A stretch of 64,000 bases of DNA from Bacillota bacterium (GCA_012839765.1 DUMW01000088.1:1-64000), one strand, 5' to 3'; counted from the first letter of the stretch, positions 17,878 to 27,960 are shown. Program-made: numbers and translations. The notes: a model not told the origin generated them from the sequence alone.

Positions 17878-18063
17878 ATGAAACAAGGACACGTGAGAAC
17901 ATTAGTTGGTTCGCTGGTCGACGACTTCGCCCCTAGTTGCGGCAAGTGTCATGCCTCTTGCCAATCGGCATGCAAGACCTCCTGCACTGTAGGAAATCAG
18001 GTGTGCCGGCGGAAGGAAGAACGGATTCGTCGTTCTACCGGGCGACGGAGTCTGGCGGGGTAA
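17878..18063 (+). CDS. scfA: SCIFF ranthipeptide precursor
   Basis: Six-cysteine-in-forty-five peptide, the ribosomal precursor that the radical-SAM enzyme ScfB converts into a thioether-bridged peptide. The hallmark block CGKCHASCQSACKTSCTVGN matches the family closely, preceded by the leader HVRTLVGSLVDDFAPS. ATG 17878 is preferred over GTG 17866 because family members start with MK(x)HV. The peptide is 61 residues, longer than the usual 45-50, because of a basic tail after the core (CRRKEERIRRSTGRRSLAG). The function of SCIFF is unknown; it is widespread in Clostridia. Confidence 0.93.
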   Translation: MKQGHVRTLVGSLVDDFAPSCGKCHASCQSACKTSCTVGNQVCRRKEERIRRSTGRRSLAG

Positions 18064-18092
18064 GTCGCTAAAGTACTTAGATTCTTACGAAG

Positions 18093-18117
18093 AAGAGGGA
18101 TTGACCCTCTTTTTTTT
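18093..18117 (+). terminator. terminator/attenuator between scfA and scfB
   Basis: AAGAGGG pairs with CCCTCTT around ATTGA and runs into a T tract, 30 bases after scfA and before scfB. It would let most transcripts end after the peptide gene, giving precursor in excess of maturase. Confidence 0.8.
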
Positions 18118-18140
18118 ATGCCAAATTGGGAGGAAGTACG

Positions 18141-19511
18141 ATGAGAAATGTCCACCTGTTTCAATTGGGGGCCGGTCAGTTTAAACGGCAAGTGGCCGTA
18201 GATGGTACCACCGGGGCCATCCATCTGCTAGATGAAAAGGCCTACGCCTTGGCTCAGGATTGGCTGCAAGGGAAGCCCTTGCCCGACTCCCCCGCAGGCA
18301 GGGAATTGCAGACCCTTGTGGCCGAAGGGGTGCTGGGTGCACCGGTGGACCCCGTGGACACAAGATTGCAGCAGCTTTTGACCACACAGGCCCAGGGCGG
18401 GATCAAGGCCTTGTGTTTGAATGTGGCCCACGATTGTAACTTGGCGTGCCGCTATTGTTTTGCCAATCGGGGCCATCTTACCCCTGGTAAGCGCCTGATG
18501 GATGAAAGGACCGCCCAGGAGGCGGTGGAGTTTCTCCTGGCCCACAGCAAAGACCGGAACCCGGTGGAGGTGGATTTCTTCGGGGGTGAGCCCTTACTCA
18601 ACTGGGATGTGGTGGCGAAGACCATCCTCTTCGGGGAAAGGGCCGCCGCAAAGGCCGGGAAAGAGCTCTTGTTTACCTTGACCACCAATGGCTGGGATCT
18701 GGATGCGGAACGTATTGCCTTCCTAAAGGATCATCGGGTGGCCTTAGTGTTGAGTCTTGACGGGCGGAGGGAAGTGAACGACCGGATGCGGCGCCGGGGC
18801 CAGGAGTCGGTCTATGACCGGGTGGTGCCGCGGTTTAGGCAGTTGGCCGCGGCGGTGGGGGAAGAGAACTACTATCTGCGGGGTACCTATACGGCACAGA
18901 ACCTGGATTTTCTCGAAGACGTCAAACATTTGCTGGAGCTTGGCTTTCGGAACCTCTCCCTGGAGCCGGTGGTGTTGCCCGAGGACCATCCGGTGGCCTT
19001 AACCGAAGAACACCTGGCCCAGGTGCGGGATGAGTACCAACGGCTGGCAGAACACTATCTGGAACACGCGCTCAAAGGCGAGCCTTACCGCTTTTTCCAC
19101 TTTGAGCTGGATCTGGAGGGGGGAAGCTGCGTGAGCAAGCGGGTGAGCGGTTGTGCCGCGGGCACCGAATATTTTGCTGTAGCGCCCGCAGGAGAGCTTT
19201 ACCCCTGTCACCAATTGGTGGGCCAGCGGGAATTCCTCCTGGGCAGTGTGACCCAAGGGATTACCCGGCCCGATATCGGAGGATCGATGGCGGCCTGCAA
19301 CATTCTTACCAAGGAAGAATGCAAGCAGTGTTGGGCCCGGTTCTATTGCGGCGGTGGCTGTCATGCTAGCGCGTGGAATTATAACAGGAATTTGGAACGG
19401 CCCCATGGATTGAGCTGTAAGCTACAGCAGCTGCGGCTGGAATATGCCATCTATGTACAGGCCATCTTGGCCGAGGCGGGGATTGTCGGTCACGGAGACC
19501 GATTCCGTTAA
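18141..19511 (+). CDS. scfB: SCIFF maturase, radical-SAM/SPASM enzyme
   Basis: Installs thioether cross-links in ScfA using S-adenosylmethionine and Fe-S clusters. The radical-SAM motif C-x3-C-x2-C appears as CNLACRYCF near residue 100; GGEPLLNWD and TLTTNGWDL follow; the C-terminal SPASM/twitch part has the cluster-ligand cysteines in GCAAGTEYFAVAPAGELYPCHQL and CKQCWARFYCGGGCHA. About 456 residues, family size. ATG 18141 follows GGGAGG, so an upstream in-frame TTG is not used. Directly downstream of its substrate gene. Confidence 0.95.
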   Translation: MRNVHLFQLGAGQFKRQVAVDGTTGAIHLLDEKAYALAQDWLQGKPLPDSPAGRELQTLVAEGVLGAPVDPVDTRLQQLLTTQAQGGIKALCLNVAHDCNLACRYCFANRGHLTPGKRLMDERTAQEAVEFLLAHSKDRNPVEVDFFGGEPLLNWDVVAKTILFGERAAAKAGKELLFTLTTNGWDLDAERIAFLKDHRVALVLSLDGRREVNDRMRRRGQESVYDRVVPRFRQLAAAVGEENYYLRGTYTAQNLDFLEDVKHLLELGFRNLSLEPVVLPEDHPVALTEEHLAQVRDEYQRLAEHYLEHALKGEPYRFFHFELDLEGGSCVSKRVSGCAAGTEYFAVAPAGELYPCHQLVGQREFLLGSVTQGITRPDIGGSMAACNILTKEECKQCWARFYCGGGCHASAWNYNRNLERPHGLSCKLQQLRLEYAIYVQAILAEAGIVGHGDRFR

Positions 19512-19514
19512 AAA

Positions 19515-19544
19515 GAAGGGCATAGGCGAAAGCCTATGCCCTTC
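19515..19544. terminator. bidirectional terminator between scfB and groEL
   Basis: A perfect 13-bp stem GAAGGGCATAGGC/GCCTATGCCCTTC with a GAAA tetraloop. AAAAA lies on its left, giving a U tract for groESL transcripts arriving on the minus strand. Confidence 0.85.
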
Positions 19545-19559
19545 ATCGATCCCCGGGGT

Positions 19560-21191
<1,632 letters not shown>

Positions 21192-21199
21192 TCACATCA

Positions 21200-21487
21200 T
21201 TAGTTAGTCTTTACTGCCAGGATGTCACTTTCCTTAAGGATGAGGTATTCCTCACCGTCGATCTTTACCTCAGTTCCGCCGTACTTGGCGTAGATAACGA
21301 CGTCGTTCACCTTGACGTCAATGGGGATCACTTTGCCGGAATCGGTTACGCGTCCGGGTCCAACGGCGATAACCGTTCCCTGTTGGGGCTTTTCCTTAGC
21401 CGTATCGGGAATGACAATGCCGCCTACAGTCTTCTCTTCTTGCTCTAGGGGTTTCACAACCACCCTGTCGGCTAAAGGTTTGATCAT
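21200..21487 (-). CDS. groS: co-chaperonin GroES (10 kDa)
   Basis: The lid of the GroEL chamber. 95 residues with [27 protein letters not shown] (mobile loop) and [23 protein letters not shown]. Precedes groL by 32 bases and follows a CIRCE operator, so heat-shock control by HrcA is expected; hrcA itself is not in the window. Confidence 0.97.
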   Translation of the reverse strand: MIKPLADRVVVKPLEQEEKTVGGIVIPDTAKEKPQQGTVIAVGPGRVTDSGKVIPIDVKVNDVVIYAKYGGTEVKIDGEEYLILKESDILAVKTN

Positions 21488-21530
21488 GAAGTTCCCTCCT
21501 TAAGTGATGTGGATCATACGCCGATGATTA

Positions 21531-21557
21531 TTAGCACTCACGGCCTGTGAGTGCTAC
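21531..21557 (-). promoter_or_regulatory. CIRCE operator of groESL
   Basis: TTAGCACTC, nine bases, GAGTGCTAC: 17 of 18 arm positions match the HrcA consensus TTAGCACTC-N9-GAGTGCTAA. It lies in the 5' leader between promoter and groES. Confidence 0.95.
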
Positions 21558-21564
21558 CAAGTTT

Positions 21565-21592
21565 AATATAACCAATTTTCCCAGAATGTCAA
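21565..21592 (-). promoter_or_regulatory. groESL promoter
   Basis: On the minus strand TTGACA (21592-21587), 16 bases, TATATT (21570-21565), directly upstream of the CIRCE element. Consensus -35, good -10. Confidence 0.75.
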
Positions 21593-21613
21593 GGGGTTAA
21601 CAGCCAAAAACTC

Positions 21614-22699
21614 CTATGGAGTCAAGCATTGACATCCCGGGTAGGGCCTGCGGCCCCCAATGATGCTGAAGTAATAATCGACTATCACGGGAAATCTGGT
21701 ACAGAGGGCATAGGTAAACTGCGGCCGCCAGTGGATGAGCTTCGACAGCACCTCCGCAGACCGCAGGATCCTCCGTACCACCCCGGCCATCTTCCGTTGG
21801 TAATCCCCGAAGGAGAAGTCGCCGTCTTCATTGGCCCGCACCACCGCTTCACCCGCGGCCTTTCCGCTGTAGATCCCGTAGAGGATGCCCTCTCCCGACA
21901 AGGGATCGGCCAACTGTCCTGCATCACCGACCAACAGCACCCGCCCATGGACGAGCGGTGCTTGTCCGGTGTGGCCCACTAAAGGATGGGCCCACAATTT
22001 CAACGGAGCGGGTCGAATACCTAGAAGTTCTAAAAACCGGTCGAAGGACGGCCGCACCTGGGCTTTATATTTAGGGTCCATGGTACCGGCCCCACAGGAA
22101 ATGTATTCCCTCTTCGGAAAGCACCAGGCGTAGCCACCGGGCGGATGGCCGAACCAGACGATGGGGCGGGCGGCCAGTGAACGGTATTGGGGTTCCAAGG
22201 GGATTTCCGCATGAATACTGATTCCTGGGGGTTTCAATTGAAAAACTCGGCGACTGAGACCCTGCCCCCCATCCGCGGCGATCACCACCTTAGCGGTGAA
22301 GGTGCCTGCCGAGGTGTAGACCCGCACTCCCGCGGGCTCCTGCTCCCAATGGGTGGCCCGGGTCTCCTCCAGGATGGTGGCCCCCGCTTCCTGGGCTTTT
22401 CGCGCCAAAAAGGCATCGAATTGGTCCCGCATCACCAAAGAGGCCACTGGCTGATCCCAACTGCGGATGAGCCGCTGATCCTGATGTCGCAGATCGACAC
22501 TGGTGATCTCATGGCAGATGAGGTGTGTGATATCCAGATCCAGTAGTTTGTGGGCGGCCCCGGAGATGGCCCCGGCACAGGGCTTGTACCGGCCGATGGA
22601 CTGCTTCTCCAACCCCAGGACTTTCAGTCCCGCCTGGGCCATGGTGCGCAGTGCCGTGCTACCCGCTGGACCACATCCAATAACAATTGCATCATACAC
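21614..22699 (-). CDS. geranylgeranyl-reductase-family FAD protein
   Basis: A 361-residue flavoprotein of the geranylgeranyl reductase / digeranylgeranylglycerophospholipid reductase group, which saturates isoprenoid double bonds in quinones, lipids or pigments. N-terminal dinucleotide fold AIVIGCGPAGSTALRTMAQAGLKVLGLEKQ, the CAGAISGAAHKLLD substrate-pocket motif, KVVIAADGGQGLSR, the PxxYxWxFP-like PGGYAWCFPKREYISCGAG and the FAD motif RVLLVGDAGQLADPLSGEGILYG. The true substrate is not visible. It has its own intergenic region and lies next to groES only by position. Confidence 0.88.
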   Translation of the reverse strand: MYDAIVIGCGPAGSTALRTMAQAGLKVLGLEKQSIGRYKPCAGAISGAAHKLLDLDITHLICHEITSVDLRHQDQRLIRSWDQPVASLVMRDQFDAFLARKAQEAGATILEETRATHWEQEPAGVRVYTSAGTFTAKVVIAADGGQGLSRRVFQLKPPGISIHAEIPLEPQYRSLAARPIVWFGHPPGGYAWCFPKREYISCGAGTMDPKYKAQVRPSFDRFLELLGIRPAPLKLWAHPLVGHTGQAPLVHGRVLLVGDAGQLADPLSGEGILYGIYSGKAAGEAVVRANEDGDFSFGDYQRKMAGVVRRILRSAEVLSKLIHWRPQFTYALCTRFPVIVDYYFSIIGGRRPYPGCQCLTP

Positions 22700-22947
22700 T
22701 CTCCGCTGGTTTTCCTCTCCCTAGGGAGGAAAGACCCTGCCTCCTTTCATTATGTTCAGCACCACCCACGGGACACCCATTACCCAGATAGTATCCCCGT
22801 TGGTGGAAAATCTATGTTTCTACAAATAATTATACCCTAACATTGTCTGGTCAGGAGGATTCGCACTCGGTGCCCAGGACCTAAGGGTCATAAATCCCCC
22901 TTTGGGGGGCAGATTAAGAAGGCACACTAATATAAGGAGGTCTATCG

Positions 22948-23259
22948 ATGCACTACGGCGATGTGTTCATTGACGGTAGGATCGCGATCAGCCCCTTGCC
23001 TGTGTCCTCGGGAAAGCGGGCCAAGATTAAGTACAAGGGTCTTTTGGCCACCTCTGGCGCCACGGAACTGTACATGCACTGTGGCTATGGTTCCGATTGG
23101 TACCACCCGATGGAGATACCCATGGAACGAGTGGGTGAGCAGGTCTGGGAGGGCCAAGTGGAGATCCGTGGTGGTGACGTCCTTAATGTGTGCTTCCGGG
23201 ACAGTGCCCAAAACTGGGATAACAACCATGGGCTAAACTGGTCCCTACCCATTTCCTAG
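22948..23259 (+). CDS. stand-alone CBM25 (starch-binding type) protein
   Basis: A 103-residue protein made of a single carbohydrate-binding module of family 25 type: KYKGLLATSGATELYMHCGYGSDWYHPMEIPMER, then VLNVCFRDSAQNWDNNHGLNWSLPI. Such modules are usually attached to amylases and bind alpha-glucans; here there is no catalytic domain and no signal peptide, so it would be cytoplasmic. ATG with TAAGGAGG nine bases upstream. It may bind glycogen-like storage polymer, possibly during sporulation given the spoVT neighbour; that is inference. Confidence 0.85.
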   Translation: MHYGDVFIDGRIAISPLPVSSGKRAKIKYKGLLATSGATELYMHCGYGSDWYHPMEIPMERVGEQVWEGQVEIRGGDVLNVCFRDSAQNWDNNHGLNWSLPIS

Positions 23260-23275
23260 ATGGCGATGGGTTCTT

Positions 23276-23306
23276 GGCAGTTGGCATCCTGGGGGTGCCA
23301 ACTGCC
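23276..23306. terminator. hairpin between the CBM25 gene and spoVT
   Basis: An 11-bp perfect stem GGCAGTTGGCA/TGCCAACTGCC with a 9-base loop sits between two convergent genes. There is no clear T run on either side, so it may act as a bidirectional terminator or mRNA-end stabiliser. Confidence 0.55.
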
Positions 23307-23325
23307 GGTCAGTGTAGTAATCCGT

Positions 23326-23850
23326 TTAACCCAGTTGCTTGGAGAGGAAGTCCGCCGCTGTCTCACAAAGCTTTTGCTCTAAGGAAGAAACCTCCTTGTC
23401 CTCGGACAATAGCATCACAGCACCTACCAGGTCCCCGCCGTGGATAATCGGGGCGATGACCACATGGGGGACGCTGTAGTCGTCGACAATGGGAAAGTCC
23501 GCGTCGTTGGTGACCAAAGTCCGGCGTTCTTCGATCAGTCTTTCCACATCGGAACTGAGGCTTTTGCCCATAAACTGCTTCTTGGAACCGCCCGCCACCG
23601 CGATGACTTCGTCACGGTCAGCGATCATGGTCAACAGACCTGTGGACTCAAAGAGGGAATCGGCATATTCCTGGGCAAACTCGTCCAGATCCGCGATGGG
23701 TGAATACTTCTTGAAGATGATTTCTCCCTCGCGGTCGGTGAAGATCTCCAGGGCGTCGTTTTCTCGGATCCGCAAGGTCCTGCGGATTTCCATCGGGATT
23801 ACGATCCGACCCAGACTGTCAATGCGTCGTACAATACCCGTTGCTTTCAT
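23326..23850 (-). CDS. spoVT: stage V sporulation protein T
   Basis: Transition-state-type regulator of forespore (sigma-G) genes. The 174-residue protein has the AbrB-like swapped-hairpin DNA-binding N-terminus (MKATGIVRRIDSLGRIVIPMEIRRTLRI) and a C-terminal GAF domain (about residues 55-174). Length and the YSPIADLDEFAQEYADSL linker match SpoVT rather than AbrB. A small gene starts just upstream in the same direction. Confidence 0.95.
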   Translation of the reverse strand: MKATGIVRRIDSLGRIVIPMEIRRTLRIRENDALEIFTDREGEIIFKKYSPIADLDEFAQEYADSLFESTGLLTMIADRDEVIAVAGGSKKQFMGKSLSSDVERLIEERRTLVTNDADFPIVDDYSVPHVVIAPIIHGGDLVGAVMLLSEDKEVSSLEQKLCETAADFLSKQLG

Positions 23851-23852
23851 GT

Positions 23853-24023
23853 CTATGTCCTCGCTCCTTCTTGCCTAGATTGTTGGACCGCCAACAGGAT
23901 GATGGCATCGTCCTGGGATCGGTCAAGTTGCTTATTTAATTGTGCTTCCAGCTGAGCTAGCTGGTTGACTTGTTCTGGGCTCAGTTTGGCAAACTCAAAT
24001 CCATTTGGTTTTTCCATCTTCAT
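23853..24023 (-). CDS. small conserved-looking protein upstream of spoVT
   Basis: A 56-residue protein, polar and helical, with the core EFAKLSPEQVNQLAQLEAQLNKQL and an Asp-rich patch. No membrane segment. I recognise no family; it resembles short helical proteins found in spore formers. ATG 24023 (or 24017) lies just after GGGGTGAT; a longer frame has no ribosome site. It ends two bases before spoVT begins, so the two are co-transcribed and probably co-regulated in sporulation. Confidence 0.6.
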   Translation of the reverse strand: MKMEKPNGFEFAKLSPEQVNQLAQLEAQLNKQLDRSQDDAIILLAVQQSRQEGART

Positions 24024-24187
24024 CACCCCGCTTAGGTAGTTATAGTTTTTCACATTGTGCCCGGTATATTCACTCTTCACTAAAGCTGGCTTGACTTTCT
24101 TCCTGGTAATTGCCCCAGGGTTAGGATTCCTGCACAGGGTTGGGAATAAACAGGGGATTGGGCAAGGGGGAGGAGGACATAAAAAAA

Positions 24188-24212
24188 GAGGCTACTGGTT
24201 TTTCCAATAGCC
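24188..24212 (-). terminator. terminator of rpmB
   Basis: GGCTACTGG pairs with CCAATAGCC (one mismatch), and on the minus strand the hairpin is followed by a run of seven T. Confidence 0.75.
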
Positions 24213-24236
24213 CCAGAGTGCCTGCAATGGACAAAC

Positions 24237-24428
24237 CTACAGTGCACGTTCAATACGATCGCTTTTGATGCAGGTGGTGCAGACGTATTTCCGCACAGGG
24301 CGACCTTCGGCCATGATTCTAATCCGTTGCAGGTTGGCCTTGACCTTCCGTTTGGTCTTCACGTTGGAATGGCTGACATTAAAGCCACTGGTCGTGCCCT
24401 TACCGCATACATAACAATTTCGGCCCAT
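24237..24428 (-). CDS. rpmB: 50S ribosomal protein L28
   Basis: 63 residues, matching L28: MGRNCYVCGKGTTSGFNVSHSN, KTKRKVKANLQRIRI and a zinc-binding pair CYVC / CTTC, the C-plus type of the protein. ATG 24428 follows GGGAGTGAG. Alone on its transcript, as usual in Firmicutes. Confidence 0.95.
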   Translation of the reverse strand: MGRNCYVCGKGTTSGFNVSHSNVKTKRKVKANLQRIRIMAEGRPVRKYVCTTCIKSDRIERAL

Positions 24429-24718
24429 GTTCTCACTCCCTTTGGCTCCGCCGTACGTCACAAAAAATACAAACAGATCTTATCACAGGGGCTTTCCTTT
24501 GACAAGGGCAAAGCATTGGTTCCGGGGAAAACTTTACGATAATCCCCTCCCTTAGCAAAGGGAAGCCCCCTTGCCATTCTTAGGGAGCCAGCCGGCTTAG
24601 TTCCCTTTTTACATCTATTTGAAAGCTTCTCCCTTTGCACCTGCCGGCTTTCCACCGGGCCTTGGGAGACTGGTTAAATCTGGTGACAATATACGGGGCT
24701 GCTATCCCCTAAATCTCG

Positions 24719-24747
24719 TTGACGAACCCCTTTTCATCTGGTAGACT
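24719..24747 (+). promoter_or_regulatory. promoter of the BrxF-like gene
   Basis: TTGACG (24719-24724), 17 bases, TAGACT (24742-24747), about 85 bases before the likely start codon. Confidence 0.5.
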
Positions 24748-24831
24748 TTGGGTTGAATTCCTGGGAGTTCAGTGGGTTTACAGGTTCAACCGACGCCGCC
24801 ATCATTCAGAAAACTTATGGGGGAAAGGATT

Positions 24832-25308
24832 ATGCTGGGAACCATTACAGAACAGGTAATGGCGAAAATCCATGAGACCAGTGCAGCCGATTGTCGACTT
24901 GTCTTGTTGGTAGGACCCGATGATGCTGCGAACACGAAGGTTTTGAAGGCGATCAAAGAGAAGACTAATGCACCGTTGGTCAATGTCAGTGAGGAATTAA
25001 GTGAAAGACTATTGGGTTTTGGTGAACGTCAAAGGATCGCTTATGTCCCCCGTTTTCTCGACGATATCCTCAGTCGGTTAGACAGTGATTTGATCCTCTT
25101 GGATCAGACCCATATCCTCTTTGACGCTTTTCTGCGGCAGGATCCTGTGGGTTTGTTCCAGAAGGTGGCGAAAACCTGGCAGGTGGTGGCCACTTGGCCC
25201 GGTGTAATCCAGGAGGGTTACCTCACCTATTCCACCCCGGGAAATCTGGATTACCGGAGTTACCCCTTGGATGATTTGGTCTACGTGGAAATGGTGCAGG
25301 AGAAATAG
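24832..25308 (+). CDS. BrxF-like protein (BREX-3 type) with degenerate P-loop
   Basis: A 158-residue protein resembling BrxF of type 3 BREX phage-defence systems, a small P-loop protein. Matching features: N-terminal helix, strand RLVLLVGPDD, PLVNVSEELSERLLGFGERQR, a Walker-B-like DLILLDQTHILFDAFLRQDP and AKTWQVVATWPG ... LTYSTPGNLDYRSYP. The expected GxxxxGK[ST] is here GPDDAANTK, so the glycine-lysine of Walker A is lost and ATP binding is doubtful. ATG 24832 has GGGGGAAAGG upstream. It is closed by its own terminator. The identification rests on overall pattern, not alignment. Confidence 0.6.
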   Translation: MLGTITEQVMAKIHETSAADCRLVLLVGPDDAANTKVLKAIKEKTNAPLVNVSEELSERLLGFGERQRIAYVPRFLDDILSRLDSDLILLDQTHILFDAFLRQDPVGLFQKVAKTWQVVATWPGVIQEGYLTYSTPGNLDYRSYPLDDLVYVEMVQEK

Positions 25309-25334
25309 CATAGGGTAGAAGATCCAATGGTTAA

Positions 25335-25367
25335 AGAGGGCTGCAGTGGACAAGCCCTCTTTTTTTA
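25335..25367 (+). terminator. terminator after the BrxF-like gene
   Basis: AGAGGGCT (25335-25342) pairs with AGCCCTCT (25353-25360), followed by seven T. It separates this gene from the methyltransferase gene downstream. Confidence 0.85.
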
Positions 25368-25594
25368 CTGCGTCCGGTACAGAGACTATCTATGGGGCGA
25401 AAGCTCCTGCGGTAGCTCTTGGTTCACCGTGGGATTTGCAGGAAGTGACCTCCGGCGCGACGAACAGAGACTACACCGGGGGCTAGCCAACTGGTCAAAC
25501 TGGTGAACCGTCGTATAGGGAAGGGCAATATTTGGGTAAGGGGAATTAGGGGCTTTCTCCCACGGCATTTTAAATACTTGGAGGCAGGATATTG

Positions 25595-27655
25595 ATGTTT
25601 TCTTCTGATTCCGCAAATGGGTCAACGGATCCCAAAAAGAGGCTACAAAGTTACTTACAAGATTCCCTTTTCCGGCAACGGGAGGGGTTTCCCCATGGTT
25701 CTAGCGGGGATATCTTGGCCCTATCGGATCCGCCCCACTTTACCCTCTGTCCTAATCCCTTTTTGCAGGAGTTCTTGGCGGAACGTAGCAACGGGTTAGA
25801 TTCCACCTACCACCGGCAGCCCTACCGAAAGAACGTCGCGGAGGGGAAGAACGACACCCTATACCGGGCCCACTCCTATCACACGAAGATCCCCTACAAA
25901 GCCATCATGCATTATATCCTCCACTATACAGAGCCAGGTGATGTGGTCCTGGATGGCTTTGCCGGTTCCGGGATGACGGGCCTTGCGGCCCAACTCTGTC
26001 AGGATGCCCGGGTGGTGGCCTCCCTGGGTTACCAGGTGGATGAAGAGGGAGCAATTCGTACCAAAGAAGGGGACTTTGTCTCCCAACTGGGGCCCCGCTG
26101 GGCGATACTAAACGATCTTTCCCCCGCGGCTACTTTTATTAGCTACCACTATAACCGCCCCGACCGGGATTTTGCTCCCCAGGCCCGGGAGCTCCTTCGG
26201 GAGGTGAAAGCCCAGGTGGGCTGGATGTACGAGACCCGGCACAGGGATGGCCAGACCAAGGGTTGGATCAATTACGTGATCTGGTCCGACGTGTTTACCT
26301 GTCCCGTCTGCAAGGAGGAGCTTGTTTTCTGGGAGGAGGCGGTGGATGCGAACAGCCGGCGGATTCTGCAGTCCTTCCCCTGTAAAGGGTGCGGCAGTTC
26401 TCTGTCGAAGCGGGCCCTAGTACCGGTGTTGGAAGAGAAATATGACGAAGCCTTAGGCCAGTACGTTACCCAGGCGAAGCAGGTGCCGGTCTTGATCAAT
26501 TACAGTGTGCAAGGCCAGCGCTATGAGAAAGTACCCGATGCAGAGGATCTCCAGTTGCTCGGGGCCATTGAGGCTTGGGAGTGCCCCTACTGGTATCCCA
26601 CGGATCCCTTACCCGCAGGGTACAGTACCCGCCAGCCCCAAAGGTCCCATGGTCTTACCCATATCCACCATTTTTACTACAAACGGGCCGTGGTGACCTT
26701 GGCGGCCTTTGCCCAGTTGGCCCGGGAAAAATGTATCGATGCCCTGTGGCTGATCACCGCGGTGGCCGAAGGGGCCTCCCGCCTGAACCGGGAACGGCCC
26801 TGGGGGATGCCCAGCAAACTCTCGGGCACTTTGTACGTTAGTTCCCTCACCAGGGAGATCAACGTCTTGGATTTCATCGAGCGCAAAATCCAGCGCTATC
26901 CCCAAAGTGGCCTCGACACCTCCCATGTCTTCTGTCAGTGTGGTTCCACGACGGATCTTGGCTTGCCAGACCTTTCGGTGGACTATATCTTCACCGATCC
27001 TCCCTTTGGGGGGAATATTATGTATTCGGAGCTCAATTTCCTCTGGGAGGCGTGGCTGCGGGTCTTTACCAATAATGGACCCGAGGCCATCGAAAACGCG
27101 ATGCAAGGCAAGGGGCGAGAGGAATACCGGGATCTGATGACCCGGTGCTTTCGGGAATACTACCGGGTTTTGAAGCCGGGCCGGTGGATTACCATCGTCT
27201 TTCATAACTCGCACAACGAAGTGTGGCACGTCCTACAGCAAGCCCTTAAGGAGGCGGGGTTCATCATCGCAGATGTCAGTGTCCTGGACAAAAAACAGGG
27301 GAGCTTCAAGCAGGTGACCGGGGAGCGGGTCTTAAAGGAGAATTTGGTGGTCTCGGCTCAAAAACCCTGGGAGGGCGCCCTGTCCGCAAGGGAACTGGAA
27401 CGGAAGGAAGCGCCCTGGGTGTGGCAGGTGGTAGATGCCTATCTTGCCCGGTTGCCGGTGTACAAGGAGGGTGAGCAGTTAGCCGATGATCCCCAGAGAA
27501 AACCCCAGCGAATATACGATCAACTGGTGGCCTATTGTCTGGAACGGAACATCATTGTGCCTATGTCGGTCCGGGAGTTCTATACGGGTTTGGAGGAGCG
27601 GTACTACCGGGAGAAAGATATGTATTTTCTTTCCTCCCCGGGGGAAGGGGCCTAG
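25595..27655 (+). CDS. large DNA methyltransferase with zinc-ribbon insert
   Basis: About 686 residues. The SAM-binding motif I VVLDGFAGSGMTGLAA lies near residues 118-134; a zinc ribbon (CPVCKEELVF ... CKGCGSS) near 236-268; the catalytic motif IV FTDPPFGGN near 467; and LKPGRWITIVFHN further on. The order I, recognition insert, IV suits an alpha-class amino-methyltransferase (N6-adenine or N4-cytosine). It resembles the Zn-ribbon DNA methylases of BREX-like and DUF1156-related defence loci. The preferred ATG (25595) follows GGAGG. No nuclease, PglZ, BrxC or helicase gene is adjacent, so it is orphan here. Confidence 0.8.
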   Translation: MFSSDSANGSTDPKKRLQSYLQDSLFRQREGFPHGSSGDILALSDPPHFTLCPNPFLQEFLAERSNGLDSTYHRQPYRKNVAEGKNDTLYRAHSYHTKIPYKAIMHYILHYTEPGDVVLDGFAGSGMTGLAAQLCQDARVVASLGYQVDEEGAIRTKEGDFVSQLGPRWAILNDLSPAATFISYHYNRPDRDFAPQARELLREVKAQVGWMYETRHRDGQTKGWINYVIWSDVFTCPVCKEELVFWEEAVDANSRRILQSFPCKGCGSSLSKRALVPVLEEKYDEALGQYVTQAKQVPVLINYSVQGQRYEKVPDAEDLQLLGAIEAWECPYWYPTDPLPAGYSTRQPQRSHGLTHIHHFYYKRAVVTLAAFAQLAREKCIDALWLITAVAEGASRLNRERPWGMPSKLSGTLYVSSLTREINVLDFIERKIQRYPQSGLDTSHVFCQCGSTTDLGLPDLSVDYIFTDPPFGGNIMYSELNFLWEAWLRVFTNNGPEAIENAMQGKGREEYRDLMTRCFREYYRVLKPGRWITIVFHNSHNEVWHVLQQALKEAGFIIADVSVLDKKQGSFKQVTGERVLKENLVVSAQKPWEGALSARELERKEAPWVWQVVDAYLARLPVYKEGEQLADDPQRKPQRIYDQLVAYCLERNIIVPMSVREFYTGLEERYYREKDMYFLSSPGEGA

Positions 27656-27759
27656 AATCCTTGAGGCTGTAGGGCTCCAGTACCTTTGCTTTACAACATC
27701 CCTTTGTGTGATAAAATAACTGTTAAGGGGCCGCTTTTTCTTTACTGGGGGTACCGACG

Positions 27760-27960
27760 ATGCGTATAACCAAGGAAACCTCTATCTTTGATGCACTGCA
27801 GTCGCACCCGCAGGCCAGGGACGTCTTTGCGGAGTTCGGAATGGACTGTCTAGGTTGTATGGGAGTGGGGGAAAGTATAGAAAGCGGTGCGCGGATGCAC
27901 GGTGTTGATGTTGATCTGTTAGTGGAACGTTTGAATCAGTTGCTACTTGACACCGAGTAA
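27760..27960 (+). CDS. DUF1858-domain protein
   Basis: 66 residues covering one DUF1858 domain: ITKETSIFDALQSHPQARDVFAEFGMDCLGCMGVGESIESGARMHGVDVDLLVERLN. The CLGC pair is the conserved feature and suggests metal or redox chemistry; family members are associated with hybrid-cluster and Fe-S repair proteins. Precedes the Asp23-family gene by 22 bases and may share its transcript. Confidence 0.88.
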   Translation: MRITKETSIFDALQSHPQARDVFAEFGMDCLGCMGVGESIESGARMHGVDVDLLVERLNQLLLDTE

